DNA of 64,000 bases from the NCBI RefSeq assembly GCF_036785885.1, contig NC_092326.1:4030001-4094000 (forward strand). Direction: 5' to 3'. Position numbers and translations under genes: made by a program. Under the pieces are notes generated by a model that did no database searches, was not told where the DNA came from, and saw only the letters and a list, made by a program, of their open reading frames with translations. The stretch's first letter is position 1. Each line of letters opens with the position of its first letter. This stretch comes from Coffea arabica. Lineage: Eukaryota > Streptophyta > Magnoliopsida > Gentianales > Rubiaceae. Below are positions 11,871 to 23,689 of the stretch, one piece after another.

Positions 11871-12338
11871 TCAACGATTACTGTTTGGGCATTCTCGGGC
11901 AAAATGTCCATCTTCCCCGCATTTGAAGCAACCGCTTCCCCCACCGCCATTCCTACCCCCACCGCCGCCACCCTGGTAGCAGTCCCTAGCAAGATGCCCA
12001 GACTCACCACACTTGAAACACCCACCTCCTCCGTAACCTCCACCACCGCCGTACCCGCCTCCACCGCCGCCGTATCCCCCTCCACCACGGCTCCTGCCAC
12101 CACCGCCAATGGAGCTAATGAAATGCCTACCGTAGCTGCTTCTAAAGTTGGCCAACAAACTGGGAGTCGGAGAGAAAGGGCTCTTCAATTGAAGGGCGGC
12201 AGTGGTGGTGGCAAAAGTGGCTTGAAGACAGCGGTAGCGGCGGTTAGGGTTTGCTTTTGATTTGGGGAAAGAAGAATGCGGATAGTGGAACAGCCGAGTG
12301 GGAAGACGAAGGAGATGTGTTTGTGACTTTGTGTCCAC
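11871..12338 (-). CDS. Glycine-rich protein with two CCHC zinc knuckles and a possible organelle presequence
   Basis: Single-exon ORF of 155 codons. Residues 1-80 are rich in Arg, Ser, Leu and Phe, and nearly lack acidic residues ([28 protein letters not shown]). That fits a mitochondrial or plastid presequence, though this is prediction by eye. Residues 78-104 are Gly-rich with [10 protein letters not shown] repeats. Two C-x2-C-x4-H-x4-C knuckles follow ([28 protein letters not shown]), separated by a second Gly-rich linker. The tail resembles plant GRP2/cold-shock-domain proteins, which bind single-stranded nucleic acid, but no cold-shock or RRM domain is present. It is the only gene inside the TIR element, so it may be a captured, possibly chimeric fragment. 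No other Met is available downstream. A TATA-like sequence lies about 60 bp upstream. Confidence 0.68.
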   Translation of the reverse strand: MDTKSQTHLLRLPTRLFHYPHSSFPKSKANPNRRYRCLQATFATTTAALQLKSPFSPTPSLLANFRSSYGRHFISSIGGGGRSRGGGGYGGGGGGYGGGGGYGGGGCFKCGESGHLARDCYQGGGGGGRNGGGGSGCFKCGEDGHFARECPNSNR

Positions 12339-12397
12339 CGTCCTCCACTGTCTTGGTCCTTGGAGAAATTGTTATCTAGTTTCTAATTTAGTAATTA

Positions 12398-12407
12398 GTT
12401 ATATATG
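12398..12407 (-). promoter_or_regulatory. Possible TATA box for the zinc-knuckle gene
   Basis: CATATATAAC on the minus strand, about 60 bp before the ATG at 12338. This spacing suits a short 5' UTR. Confidence 0.35.
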
Positions 12408-12424
12408 TAGGGGTATTTATGTAA

Positions 12425-12556
12425 TTTTATACCGCTCGCGAGCCTCTCGAGCTTTCATACAGATGGCTCAAACTCGACTCGTGTTATAGATGAGTCGCCC
12501 GAGCTCGTCGAATGTTGACCGAGCTCACGAGCAGCTCGATTCGTTTGCACCCGTAC
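12425..12556. repeat. Right terminal inverted repeat
   Basis: Inverted copy of the left end, with gctcgcgag, ctcgagctttc and gagctcacgagc blocks before the terminal TTTGCACCC core. Confidence 0.6.
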
Positions 12557-12720
12557 GAGTGACAAAGCAATTCTTGCTTAAATTCTTGACCGGAAACCTG
12601 CTTCTGCAACCCTTTGTTCATCTCGTCATCATCAGGGCCGAGTGATTGAGAAGGTATTTTCTGGATGATGACGTTTTTGGTTCTTGAGCGATACTTCTTT
12701 ATTGACACTCGTCTCGTCAT
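12557..12720 (-). pseudogene. N-terminal fragment of an unidentified ORF, interrupted by the TIR element
   Basis: The ORF begins at the ATG at 12720 (MTRRVSIKKYRSRTKNV) and runs through PSQSLGPDDDEMNKGLQKQV to ELLCHS at the element boundary. Past the boundary it would read inverted-repeat sequence before a stop at 12484. Joining across one GAGTGA copy leads in frame to the fragment at 11057-11210, but through a TAA four codons later. Either the gene is dead or an intron lies there. The protein was not recognised. Confidence 0.35.
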
Positions 12721-14969
12721 GATCTCCTTAATTAATAGGTGCTTTGGAAGATATGATCACGAACCATAATCTGACAAATTTGCTTAGAATTGAGGTGAAT
12801 AAATTGAAAGTTTTTTTATCCTTTCCTTTTTCTGATGAAGACGAATTTGGAAAGAATTCTTGCAATGCTATCTTTCCTAATGATTGGCCAATTTTGTTGT
12901 ACTTCAAAATTACTGACTGGCTTTGGATAAGTGTAAATCTCCAGTACCTAATCGTCATTCATTTATAATTTGATTATTACCATACATCGGTTAAATAAGA
13001 ATCGCATGAGAAGTGAGTTCCACAATCTTATTTGTAGCATTTTTATTAGTCAAGATAAAATTTTTAGATTGATTGCTATATTTCGCTTATTTACAAATCA
13101 GGGCTCAATGTTGTCATTTATAGCATCTAAATAAAATTTTGGAGGGGGGGAGGGGGGGAGGGGGAGGATTTGAGAGCATATGGATTATATTATGTACTTC
13201 AGTTTTACTGGGTGGCTTTAGATAAGCAATAGATCTTCACTAATCAATCTTTCTATATTGATTGATTATCGAATGTCTATACTTGTAGTTTGTGTACATG
13301 CACACTTATTTACAATTCCTTCTTCAAATTAATTAAACTCTCTCATCTATTCAAGAATTATGCAATAGCTACTCATTAAAAAGTTATTAGATCTATTTCA
13401 AACTAACTAACATAGATGTCACTTTATAAGAAAAAGTTTGTAATCCGACAAATATGGTAGCATTAACCATTAAGGCTTCCATTGTTCGACTAACAAAATC
13501 CACATGACTAAAATTGAGAATTTTCTATAATTGATTAAATAGCACAAAATCCAAATTGTCTGACTATCTGGTGTAAAATGTGCACCCCCATTCATCAAAT
13601 TTCTTCTTTCCTTAGGATTAATTTGGTTCATGGGATGACACGAGATTGAATTATTAATCCTATGATATCCCATGTTTGATTGCATTTTATATATGAGATG
13701 ATACATTTCACCTACCTTGGGCGAAAAGTGATACGAGTTATCTCAAGATGAACAAGAGGTAAGATGATAATGATTTGGAGTTATATGCCCCCACTAATAG
13801 AATAATACTTTATTCAAATCCCCTCTTTCCCTTCTACGTTTCTTAAATTCAATCATTCCCCTTCTACACCAAAAAAAAAAAAAGAAAAAAAAGGAAGACT
13901 CCAAACTATAGTGGAGGGAAAGAAAGATGCGGGCTTGAGAGTTGAACCTCAAGGCCACAAATAGATGTTACATTTTGATCTTGTTGGATTCCTTATCTAT
14001 TTTTGGTTTTCTGGACAACAATATGCCTTCTAAAGGTGTTGTGGTTAGAAAAGTCTCAAGTAGAATGATTATTATTGGCTAGATAGTCATTGTAATTTTG
14101 TACATAAACTCAATCACAACTAAGGGGAGAGGAGTAGGGTGGCCTTGAGATTCCAATCCCAGACTAATCTAGTGAATGTTTTTACCCAGTTGAAGTAGAT
14201 CTTTGAGACACTAATACGCTTTCTAAAGATGTTAGAGCTTGGTAATCTAAAGGAAATTCATAAATATTGCTAGATAGTCATTATAATTTTTCCATATAAA
14301 CTTAACCACAACTAATTAATCCAATAGATGTATACATGTTGGTTTTATTCCCATATTTATTCAAACATGCTAATCATCTAGGCCATCCAAATTTTGCTTA
14401 CGCAAAACCTGGCAAATTACTTTAATCCAATTCAAATGACTTAGATAATCTTGTTTAAATAACGTTTAGTTATTTGGATGTAGACAAACAGACGAGTAAA
14501 TGAAGAAAAATCCAAATCAAGAACTATTTAATTTTAACTTTGATCTGTTCACAACATTGTTTAAATGTCATGATGGCTTGTCATACTACATCATTGAGGT
14601 GGTTTTTGATCTTGAATATAGCAAGGCAAATTTTTTCCCTTGAATAAAGAATAATGTATATATACTGCATAGATTTTTCATATTTTGGCCTATAAAATTT
14701 GTTACTGCAGATTTTTAGTGATTTTTTTTTAAATTAACTTCTCAGATGCTTATAAGACAGTGAAGCTAATTTAGTATTAAGCAATCATACCTTTTTACAT
14801 CCACAATATATGTATCAAACAAATTGAATCAAATCCGCAGGGCTTATGAAAGAAACTGCCAGTCTTGAGGCTAAATTTGTACAAACAAATTGATTAAAAA
14901 ATTTTCCAAAAAAAAATAAAAATTCAAACACCAAAACACGCAGATCACACACTGGAACAGGGGCTTTGA
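12721..14969. other. Intergenic, no gene seen
   Basis: AT-rich. Contains a G-rich tract (13141-13167) and two diverged copies of a short repeat with 'gctagatagtcatt.taattttt.cata.aaact' (near 14080-14115 and 14268-14303). No convincing coding sequence on either strand. Confidence 0.6.
13141..13167 (+). other. G-rich tract, possible G-quadruplex
   Basis: Runs of 7, 7 and 5 G separated by single A, flanked by GG pairs. A G4 could form if one long run is split. It is far from any gene start. Confidence 0.45.
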
Positions 14970-15836
14970 TTAGACTCGTCTTCTTGTTGACGCAGCATGA
15001 ATGGCAGCAATGTACAAGAGTTGGGTGGCTGAGAGAATGATCAAGAATGCTTCCATAGTTCTCTGAGAAAGAAAGAAATTTATTTTCGACATGAATTTCG
15101 TTCCATTTTACCAAAAGAAATATAATGTGGAATACTAACCAGACGGGCAATCCTGATGCGTAGTTCAATCTCTTTACAAGCAAGGCTGGAAAAATCGATG
15201 CATTGATTTGCATGTTGTCAGTGAATGGTCCAAAAACGTGGAATTCTATGATATTTCTATTTTTCAATCAACTATACATCCTAATGAAGAGATGCTTTTA
15301 TTTGTAAAAAAAAAAAAAAAGAAAATTGAAAGAAATGAATATTGTGGTTAAAGAAATTACCCCATGGCCAGAAGAGTTAGACTCCAGGCAATTGTGGCAG
15401 CAGAAGCAGCAGCGGGCAAGCTATCAATGTCCCAGAAACGAAGATGGTTTGCTCCAGTTATGACAGATGCTACTCCTACAACGCCAGCAATCAAGGAAAA
15501 CAGCACAAGAAATCCAGTGGCTGCATTTCCCATGGGGAAGTATATAGGTGAAAAGTGTGCTGGTAAGTCAAATCCGGCACCTGCAAAAACAATCCTCCAT
15601 AGAATTCATTACCATATATCCAAAAAGAATTTTACCAAAAAAAAAAAATTTCCATAAATTTTTGTTTTTAGTATCACTATAATTAAGGTAAATTTGGATG
15701 TATACTAACCAATGATGAAACCATGATCAATGGCTCTATTCAAAGACCAGCCACCAATGCCCAAGATTATGACATACATGCAGAAATTAAGAGCTAGTAG
15801 GAGTCCGGCGACAGGTCTCATTGCCGCAACAGCCAT
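14970..15836 (-). CDS. AWPM-19-like (PM19L) plasma membrane protein, four exons
   Basis: Exons 15836-15710, 15580-15361, 15185-15140 and 15062-14970, with GT-AG introns and 161 residues. The start is MAVAAMRPVAGLLLAL. Four hydrophobic segments are visible at about 8-27, 60-80, 102-120 and 133-152. Family hallmarks include NFCMYVIILGIGGWSLNRAI, the PIYFPMGNAATGF stretch and the G-ANH.RFW block in the extracytosolic loop. The end is ASTRRRV. AWPM-19 proteins are small plant plasma-membrane proteins known for ABA and stress induction, with PM19L1 linked to seed dormancy and ABA handling. Length is normal for the family and no defect is seen. Exon 3 is only 46 nt but is needed to keep frame. An (AT)n tract lies in the 5' flank. 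No ABRE was recognised close to the start. Confidence 0.93.
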
Positions 15837-15853
15837 TTTTTGTTAGTGAAGGT

Positions 15854-15891
<38 letters not shown>

Positions 15892-16519
15892 GTATATGTA
15901 TATGTATATGAGAGGGTTTTTGGAAAATTGGCTATCTGAGCTAGTCTGGTGCTGCTGGGAGCAGAAAATTGTAGTATTTTTCTACAAGGTTCTTTACACC
16001 TACATGTGTCTCTTGCAAATTCTTGGGGTCTTATATGTAAGTGGTTAATGTCTTAGAAGAACTTGGTTCCTTTCTTCTAAGGCTGAATTGCAAAAAGGGC
16101 TTTCGTGGGGTTGTAAAGGAAATGCTTCATGCTCAAGGAAAGGAACCTAAGTTCCGATCCCTTGTTTGATCAGGGACTTTTAGTTTGGCCTTATGAATTC
16201 TGTCTGCGAGGAACACTTTATTCTCTCCATCCCCCTTTTGCAATCTTTAAAATGAATATATTAGGTGGCTCTCAAAAATTTTAAAATGCAGAAGTTTAAG
16301 TTTGTCAGGATTGAAAATTAACACCAGGGATTCGGTATATTTTGTACTATCCCCGAAAGGAGAAAAGAAATGCTAGTAAACAAAGAATATTCCTACTGCT
16401 TAACCTTTGAAATTGGATAATTGATACTTTCCATGTGTCTTCAAACTGTCAAAAGCAAGAACTCAAGCACTTAAAGAACAGATTTAATGAGCAATCATTG
16501 AGTGTGTGTGCCTATATGC

Positions 16520-16575
<56 letters not shown>

Positions 16576-17808
16576 CTTGTATATATGCCTGAAGAAAATT
16601 AACTGTTTTGAACCTGTAATAAGCAATCACTTGTAATCATTTTTTTCCATTGTCCACCAAAAGATTTGAATACATGTGTAGCACAATATTCAGATTGAAG
16701 AGAAAAAATGATACCCCGTCGATGTAAATCTAAGGACAAATCTCATAATTCTTGAATCAGAGTCTAATGATTTTGGGGATTACATAGTTGTGAAACAAAT
16801 AGGTTGGTGTTAAGCATCTCTTTGCAATTGACAAAAACAAATTATAAATTAAGTTATATGGTCATGAATCATATTAACCAAATTACACGTTGTGGTATGC
16901 TAAGTCATGCATGAATTAAGAATAAGAAAATTCTAAGTTACTGACATTTGTGGTCGAAGTGTATAATATCAATTTGATTTTGGGGAATAAACTATTACTG
17001 CATGCCCCTAAAGTTTGGGGATGATGTGTCCTTGAATATAAGGGGCAAAATTTGCATTTTATCATACACAGTTTTGAACACGGTTTAAAAGAAAACCCAA
17101 AAAACATTGAAATTCAAGAGGGAAAGTATACATTTTATTTTGGTTAAGGGGAAAAAGTATTATTACCCCAAAGTTTGGTGCTAAAAGGTTTTTTAGTTAT
17201 TACCCCAAAGTTTAGATGCATCTCTTTCGAACATTATTCTTGATGTGCATTGTAGTACCTACATCCCACTAACCCCATTCTTTAGCAATTAAATTTGTGA
17301 GATTTTGAAATTTGGGGTTCCATCAAAATAGGCAAACTTTTGGGTAGACCCGATCTATATTGATTTTGTAATCTAAATTTTGCCACACTATCTCGCCAAC
17401 TCAAGAATTGATGGTATGATAAAATTTGGGTTACATGGTCTATAAGATCAGATCTACCTAAGTTTTTGCCATCAAAATAAGTTAAGAGGTTGAGAGACTA
17501 ATTGATAATAGTGAAAATATATGTTGGTTAAGTTGAAAAAAAAAATTTAAAAGAAGATGCACTTTATTGTTTCCCTCTCTCTCTCTAGGATTATCTTGCA
17601 ATCCTCTTCTTCCTCGAGGTGAAAATCAAGAAATTCAATAATGTAAAATAGGCAGGGGAAAAAAGAAGCATAGGAAAAATTAAAGGATTAAATATGTAAA
17701 ATGCAATTTGTAGTCCCCCGAAGACACAAGTCATAGCGGGCCTGGTTGCTGTTTTTTTACCATAATAATCTAATGTTAACTATCTAACGGCTAAGCCAAT
17801 GAATCGTT
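15837..17808. other. Intergenic between AWPM-19-like and PPR genes
   Basis: AT-rich, divergent promoter region. Holds (AT)n at 15855-15879 and a long one at 16525-16574. The phrase 'ttaccccaaagttt' occurs at 17164 and 17200. No gene is supported. Confidence 0.6.
16525..16574. repeat. (AT)n microsatellite, about 50 bp
   Basis: The longest AT tract in the window, between two divergently transcribed genes. Confidence 0.95.
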
Positions 17809-19941
17809 ATGCTGTTTCTGCGCGCCTTATTTCAAAAGTTAAACTATATGTCAAGATCATCAACCATCCAAAGAAATTTTGTCCCAATTCTTCTCATAAA
17901 GCCCTTCAAATCTTTGTTGCGCTTTGTAAAATACTCTACATTAAGTGCTCCCAGTTGTAATTCAGTCCTGAATTATCACATAAAAAACGGAAAACTCGAT
18001 GAAGCAAGAGCAATTTTTGACAAAATTATAACACCGGATGTGTACTTATGCACTAGGATGTTATCTGGGTATTTGGAAAATCGTAGATTCGATGAAGCAT
18101 TGGAACTGTTTGATGAAATCCCTGTGAAAGACATAGTAACATGGAATTTAATGATGAAGGGGTGTTTCGATTGTGGGGAAGTTGAGATGGGTTTGACACT
18201 GTTTGATGCAATGCCTGAGAGGAATGTGATTTCCTGGACTACTTCGATGAGCGGATTGTTAAAAGTTGGACTAGTTGAAGAGGCTGAGAGGTTGTTTTTG
18301 GGGATGCCTGTGAGGGATGTAGCAGCATGGAATGCAATAATCTATGGGTATTTTGCAAATGGAAGAGTGGACGATGCGATGAAGTTATTCAACATGATGC
18401 CTTCTAGGAATGTCATATCATGGACCTCGATGATTAGTGGGCTTGATCAGCATGGGAGGACTGATGAGGCTCTGTTGATGTTTGCAAAGATGGTGGGGTT
18501 TGGGATTGTGCCCTCTTCCAGTACTTTTTCCAGCGTAATTACAGCTTGTGCAAATATGTTAGACTTATATCTAGGTGTTCAAGTGCATGGGTACATATTG
18601 AAGTTGGGATGCCTTTTTGATGCATATGTCAGTGCTTCTCTTGTCACTTTTTATGCTAATTGCAAGAAAATGGATGATTCTCTTAAAGTATTTAATGAGA
18701 AGCTGCACATGAATGTAGCTGTATGGACATCCCTTTTGACGGGATATGGTATGAACAGCATGTATGAAGAGGCATTGAATGTTGTGGTGTCCATGTACAG
18801 AAATGGGGTTCTTCCAAATCAATCTTCTTTTACAAGTGCTTTAAATTGTTGTTCTGAAATGGAAGATGTTGATCAGGGTAAAGAAATGCATGGTGCAGCA
18901 GTCAAGCTTGGATTGAACACTGATGCTTTTGTGGGTAATTCTCTAGCTGTATTGTATTCTAAGTGTGGAAATTTAAAGGACGGGATAGTCATATTCAAGG
19001 AGATTTCAGACAAAAACATAGTATCATGGAATACCATTATTGTTGGATGCGCACAACACGGATGTGGTAAGTGGGCACTCACCTTTTTTGGCCAAATGGT
19101 ACGTGCACGAGTGTGCCCTGATGATATTACATTCACAGGTTTGCTCTCAGCTTGTAGCCATAGTGGTATGCTTCAGAAAGGAAGATATTTCTTTGATTAT
19201 CTACGGCAACACAAAACCATGGAGGTGAAGCTTGAGCACTATGCTTGTATGTTGGATGTACTCTGCCGATGTGGAGAATTGGAAGAAGCAGAGAATTTGA
19301 TAAGAAACATGCCCATGAGACCAAATTTGTCAATGTGGCTTTCTCTCCTAAATGGTTGCAGGAAAGATTGTAATTTAGATTTAGCTGAAAGAGTCGCAAA
19401 AGATGTTTTCTCTTTAGATCCAGATTGTAGCTCTGCTTATGTATTGTTGTCCAACATGTATGCTTATGCTGGTAGATGGGAGGATGTTGCAAGAACTAGG
19501 GTGCAAATGAAAAAAAGGAGAACGATTAAACAGCCTGGATGCAGTTGGGTGACTCAAAAAGGTGTGCGACACATATTTGTGTCTGGTGATAAGTCACATC
19601 CTCTGAGCAGCAAAATTTATCAAAAGTTAGAGTGGTTAGGGGAAAAGTTGAAGGAGTATGGGTATGTCCCTGATCGAAGGTTGGCTTTACATGATGTGGA
19701 GGATGAACAAAAAGAATCAATCTTGTCATATCATAGTGAGAGGCTTGCTATTTGCTTTGCACTCATTGACAGTGAGGAGAGAAGTGCTATAACAGTAATG
19801 AAGAATCTACGTGTGTGTGAGGATTGCCACTCTGCCATCAAGGTAATAGCAATAATTGCTAATCGTGAAATCATTCTTCGAGATTCTACTCGCTTTCATC
19901 ATTTCAGGGATGGGTTATGTTCCTGCAGGGACTGCTGGTAG
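17809..19941 (+). CDS. Pentatricopeptide repeat protein, PLS class with E and DYW domains (organelle RNA editing factor)
   Basis: Intronless, 710 residues. Residues 1-45 are basic and hydrophobic (LRALFQKLNYMSRSS), a likely mitochondrial presequence. A second Met at residue 14 is an alternative start. PPR motifs fill about 48-525, with repeated 'DVxxWNxMIxGYxxxGRxDEAxxLF' units. E motifs follow (PGCSW near 580), then a DYW deaminase domain from about 617 with HSE at 642-644 and CxxCH at 670-674, the zinc/catalytic signature of C-to-U editing. A second metal cluster lies at H697/H698, C704 and C706. The last three residues are DCW instead of DYW. From memory it resembles At5g46460 (PCMP-H49), a gene in the matching Arabidopsis block. 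The editing target cannot be read from the sequence. Confidence 0.95.
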   Translation: MLFLRALFQKLNYMSRSSTIQRNFVPILLIKPFKSLLRFVKYSTLSAPSCNSVLNYHIKNGKLDEARAIFDKIITPDVYLCTRMLSGYLENRRFDEALELFDEIPVKDIVTWNLMMKGCFDCGEVEMGLTLFDAMPERNVISWTTSMSGLLKVGLVEEAERLFLGMPVRDVAAWNAIIYGYFANGRVDDAMKLFNMMPSRNVISWTSMISGLDQHGRTDEALLMFAKMVGFGIVPSSSTFSSVITACANMLDLYLGVQVHGYILKLGCLFDAYVSASLVTFYANCKKMDDSLKVFNEKLHMNVAVWTSLLTGYGMNSMYEEALNVVVSMYRNGVLPNQSSFTSALNCCSEMEDVDQGKEMHGAAVKLGLNTDAFVGNSLAVLYSKCGNLKDGIVIFKEISDKNIVSWNTIIVGCAQHGCGKWALTFFGQMVRARVCPDDITFTGLLSACSHSGMLQKGRYFFDYLRQHKTMEVKLEHYACMLDVLCRCGELEEAENLIRNMPMRPNLSMWLSLLNGCRKDCNLDLAERVAKDVFSLDPDCSSAYVLLSNMYAYAGRWEDVARTRVQMKKRRTIKQPGCSWVTQKGVRHIFVSGDKSHPLSSKIYQKLEWLGEKLKEYGYVPDRRLALHDVEDEQKESILSYHSERLAICFALIDSEERSAITVMKNLRVCEDCHSAIKVIAIIANREIILRDSTRFHHFRDGLCSCRDCW

Positions 19942-21628
19942 TATGATCAAGACAAGATTAAGCTCCTCTCCATACAAAATCACCTCCAGTTCTCCTAAGT
20001 ATAGGCTTTCATTGTTGTTGACATGTGTACTTAGCCAATATCAATAGCTTATGTGATTTTGGTTGGCCCTGATAGTTAACTTTGGTTGGGTAGCTGTGGT
20101 TAAGGTTGCTTAGTAAAGTCTCCATCTCTCCACGATTATCATATCTCTGAAAAGCATATCAAAATCCAATTAGCTGAAGATCAATAGCATCCTTTGACAT
20201 TTCCATCCTATTTTGATACATAATTGATTGGAAAATGTGGAGGAAGACAGATTGGCTTTTGGCCCTAAACTTCCACGTCTGACTAAAAAGCCAAGGTCGC
20301 ACAGGATAAGAAGAAGAAGACAAAGAAGGAGAAAAATATGTCTCAATTGATTTCACCAATATAACAGGTATATCTCTTATTTGTAGAAAGTTTATTTGTT
20401 GTGGGCTTGTAATTCAAATGAAGAAGAAAATAAGATAGAAGAATTTGAGGATAGCAATTCTGCCACAATGTTTTAGTTTGCCAAGAAGTCATTGATTATT
20501 TGTTTGAATGAAAAAATAAAGCATCATAGAGCTCATGTTTGAACTTGATAGCTAGTAATTGCATTAAATTTCATTGTTGGTATAAGATGTTAATCAAATG
20601 ATTGATCCATTATTCAGTTTTAATCTAGTGTGTGTGTAAAGCAAAGCGGAGGGAAACCATAAAGAAGATAGAGAGATAGGTTCATCTTCTTCGATTTACT
20701 GTATATACTGCCATTGTCAGGAGTTCTCTTTCTGAAATTGATAGCTGTTTTTTCCCTGGAAAGTAGACTACCATAGATTGATGGTCTCTTTATTTTGATA
20801 AGGCATTGCATTTGGAGATTTGAGTTGTTACAATTTTCTTCTATAACTGTTGGAGAATCATAGTATGATTACCACTGATTCATTACGTTTCCCTTCTTTA
20901 TATTGCCTCTCAAATAGCTTTTGACTTGTTACTGTTACTGAACTTCCAAGATGGAATTTCCTTCTTAAATTGATCACTAATCTTGGTCAATATTTCTTGG
21001 ATAGTGAGCTTTTGGGTAATTTATTTTGGTTTGACATCTACAAAGGGAATATCTTCTCTGGCAAAAAATTTTCACTATATGGTTAGTTGACTGATGATTT
21101 GAAGACACTCAAGGAGATAGTTTAAAGAGATTAGAAAGAGTAACATAGCTTTAAAGGATCTGATACGTAGATTTCCATTTTCTTGCCTTCTTCTCTTGGC
21201 TTTTAAGTTGATCATCTGTACTTTTGATGCATTTTCAAATGAAAAGAACAACATTATGGCCTCGATGATGATATTATATGCAATCGTATTAAATTAAGCT
21301 GGATATAAAGAGAAATAGACTAGAAGAATTTAGAGAAGAAGCATAAGGTATAAGATACCAGAAGAATTGTCAGAATACCTATAGTGCTCTTCTATTTACT
21401 TGTATATCTTGTAACTATTAATTTCTTTAGGTTTATGGAAAGTTCCCCGAAGGAAATGGGGAACAATTACATTGGCATCTGACAGGCTAGCTCATCTTTT
21501 CCAACTGAAATCTGGGAGTGGACTTTGACTCGATTCAAAGATGCACATACTTGCTATGAAGCTATGCTGCAGCTGTTAATTTTAGTATTCGAAAATAATA
21601 CGAATCAGGAAAGTACATGATAGTCCCC

Positions 21629-21765
21629 GTTCGGATTGCTATTTTCAGGAGTTTTTGCAGGAAAAAAGTACTGTAGCGATTTGATGTATGTGAAATAAAA
21701 AGGTAATTAGGAAATGTGTTAATGGAAAACGTAAAAATTTTTCTGTGAAAAATCACAATCCAAAC
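21629..21765. mobile_element. Small MITE, 137 bp
   Basis: Terminal inverted repeats GTTCGGATTG and CAATCCAAAC, with an internal 'tactgtagcgatttg' motif. The ends and the 'ctgtag/ctacag' core match the nested MITE at 27666-27921, so both belong to one family. No clear target-site duplication was found. Confidence 0.55.
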
Positions 21766-23689
21766 AAATGTAAATGCGTTGTTGGAAAGAAGGCTACAAG
21801 TAAAGATTGAGGGATTTTCTGGTGAAGAAACCAAGCAAGGAAACTTGAACGGATCTCCAGTCATGTAATCATCCAGCTGTTCCAGCATGGCAGAGATCAG
21901 GTTACTTCTTTCGAAGCTAAGCATAACCACCATCTTGTTTCATCATAAATGTCTTGCTTATTGCCATCAAACCTAAACAACGCGCTCGATCTGTTGAACT
22001 GGACTTAGCCAATTAATGATGCAAGAGTACAACCCAAAGAAGCTCATCTCTCTGCACAAGCTTGGGGTGAGAATTTGTGGGATTTACTAGAAGAAACATT
22101 AATGTATATTCAGTAACAGTGACAAAAATGACTTGAAACATGGGAAGTCTTTTAGCTTGTCAGTGTATTTTTCGAACTCATTGACTAAAAGATCCTTGAT
22201 CATTTTAGTCATATCCCTTGACCCTTTTGACAGAACTATGGATTGAAGAAAGCCTTGAGATTCCTGGCATTATTCCTTGGCATGAACAATTATAGGGTAG
22301 TGATGTATTTTTGTGAGGGTGCTAATTTCTTTGCATGGGTTTTTTAGACATTTTCCGCAGCGATATGTGAGAAGCTTAAGACGTTCATTTTAGATGAAGA
22401 TAATGGAATAATCATTGTTGTTCAGTTGGTAAAGGTTGAGTCATATGATCATTTGTGCGTTTGACACTTGGTAAAAAAATGCCAAGAAGAAGAAAACATC
22501 TTCATCATCCTTATATAAACTGATGACTAATTTTCAGGTGATGTTAATTTACAAGGATGAGACTGGGGCTTGAAAAGAATATTGGTTGAAAGAAAATTTT
22601 GCACTCAGACAAAAATGGTTTCTTGTGCGTGGACAACATACGTCTTAAGTAGGTCTGAGCAGCAGTCAGTTAAGTGAGATTTTGAATGGTTCATCGAGGG
22701 ATTATTTGCAGTTTGATTGGGATTTCATACGATTCTTTAGGTTTACTGTGAATTACAAGCGTAGATAGCCCTAAATTGGAAAATAAAAAAGGAAAACAAT
22801 GCACTGCAGAGAAAAGAATTTATGTGTTTCTTATGAATTTTCTCAACCATTCTCATTGGAAAACAATCCCTTTTTTGCAATTATTACTAACTTGTAATTA
22901 AAAAAATGTACACAAAAACAAAGCAAAAATAGTAAAGAAGACTAAAATCACATGAAAATCTATAAACCAAAAAATAGTCCTGAAGTCAGCCCAGTAATCA
23001 GGAGATGATTCTTAGTGTCTTTCCCCCTATCCGGTTAAAATCAGCAGCATAAAGGCAAACACAGAAATAAGAACCATAAAAAATGAAAGGTTAAGAATTT
23101 TGATAAGAATCAGCACAAGCTGCATAAAATCAGCAGAAGAAAATTTCACTACATTTAGTTCAGCTCAGAAACTCTCTTGCATCACAGCACCTCAAAAATA
23201 AAAAAGAAAAGAAAAAAATGCAAAGACAAAAGCCAAAATGAAATAGAAATTCGTGTCCTAAACCGTTTGAGGGAGAAAATTCCCTGAAATATATAGAGGA
23301 TTGACCAAGATAAATATTGAAGGAAAGAAGAGGGTTTTTAGTATTGAATGGATGTTCTTTATTAAGTGAAATATCAGAATATTGAATTGATGTTCTTTAT
23401 TAAGGTAAATGTTTACATTAATAAATAGGTGATTAATAAAAATAGTTGATCAGATGATAATAGTAACACGTTATTAACAAATAATAGGAGTATCAGCTAA
23501 TACTGAAAAATTCACAATCGTGTAATCCATATCTAAGTAGTTCAGATGCATCTAGTACAACATTGTAGTATGATTGTACATAAAAAATTTAAAGATTCAT
23601 AATAACTAGATCACATCGCACGCACACAATACAACTATACCAGCAACCCAGCAAGTCGATCGAAACATGTTCTTAAAGAAACCAACTCG

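Larger units (their letters stand above)
11236..12556. mobile_element. TIR element carrying a glycine-rich zinc-knuckle gene (Pack-type candidate)
   Basis: The left end (ttaGGGGTGCAAAT, 11236) and the inverted right end (ATTTGCACCC near 12540-12556) are inverted repeats. Both continue inward with GAGCTCGAG-type motifs for about 130-190 bp (11290-11430 and 12425-12545). The 6-bp direct repeat GAGTGA flanks the pair at 11230-11235 and 12557-12562, as expected of a target-site duplication. No transposase is present. The only gene inside is the zinc-knuckle ORF. The superfamily is unclear, since 6 bp fits neither hAT (8 bp) nor MULE (9 bp). Two unrelated insertions are a less likely reading. Confidence 0.6.

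Noticed and set aside
11783-12260. Long Ala/Val-rich and Thr/Pro-rich frames overlapping the zinc-knuckle gene on both strands
   Set aside because: They are other-frame readings of the GC-rich glycine repeats. Only the minus frame with two CCHC knuckles is coherent.
18571-19729. Several open frames of 67-119 codons on the minus strand across the PPR gene
   Set aside because: They lie opposite a complete, well-supported PPR-DYW coding sequence and show no family features.
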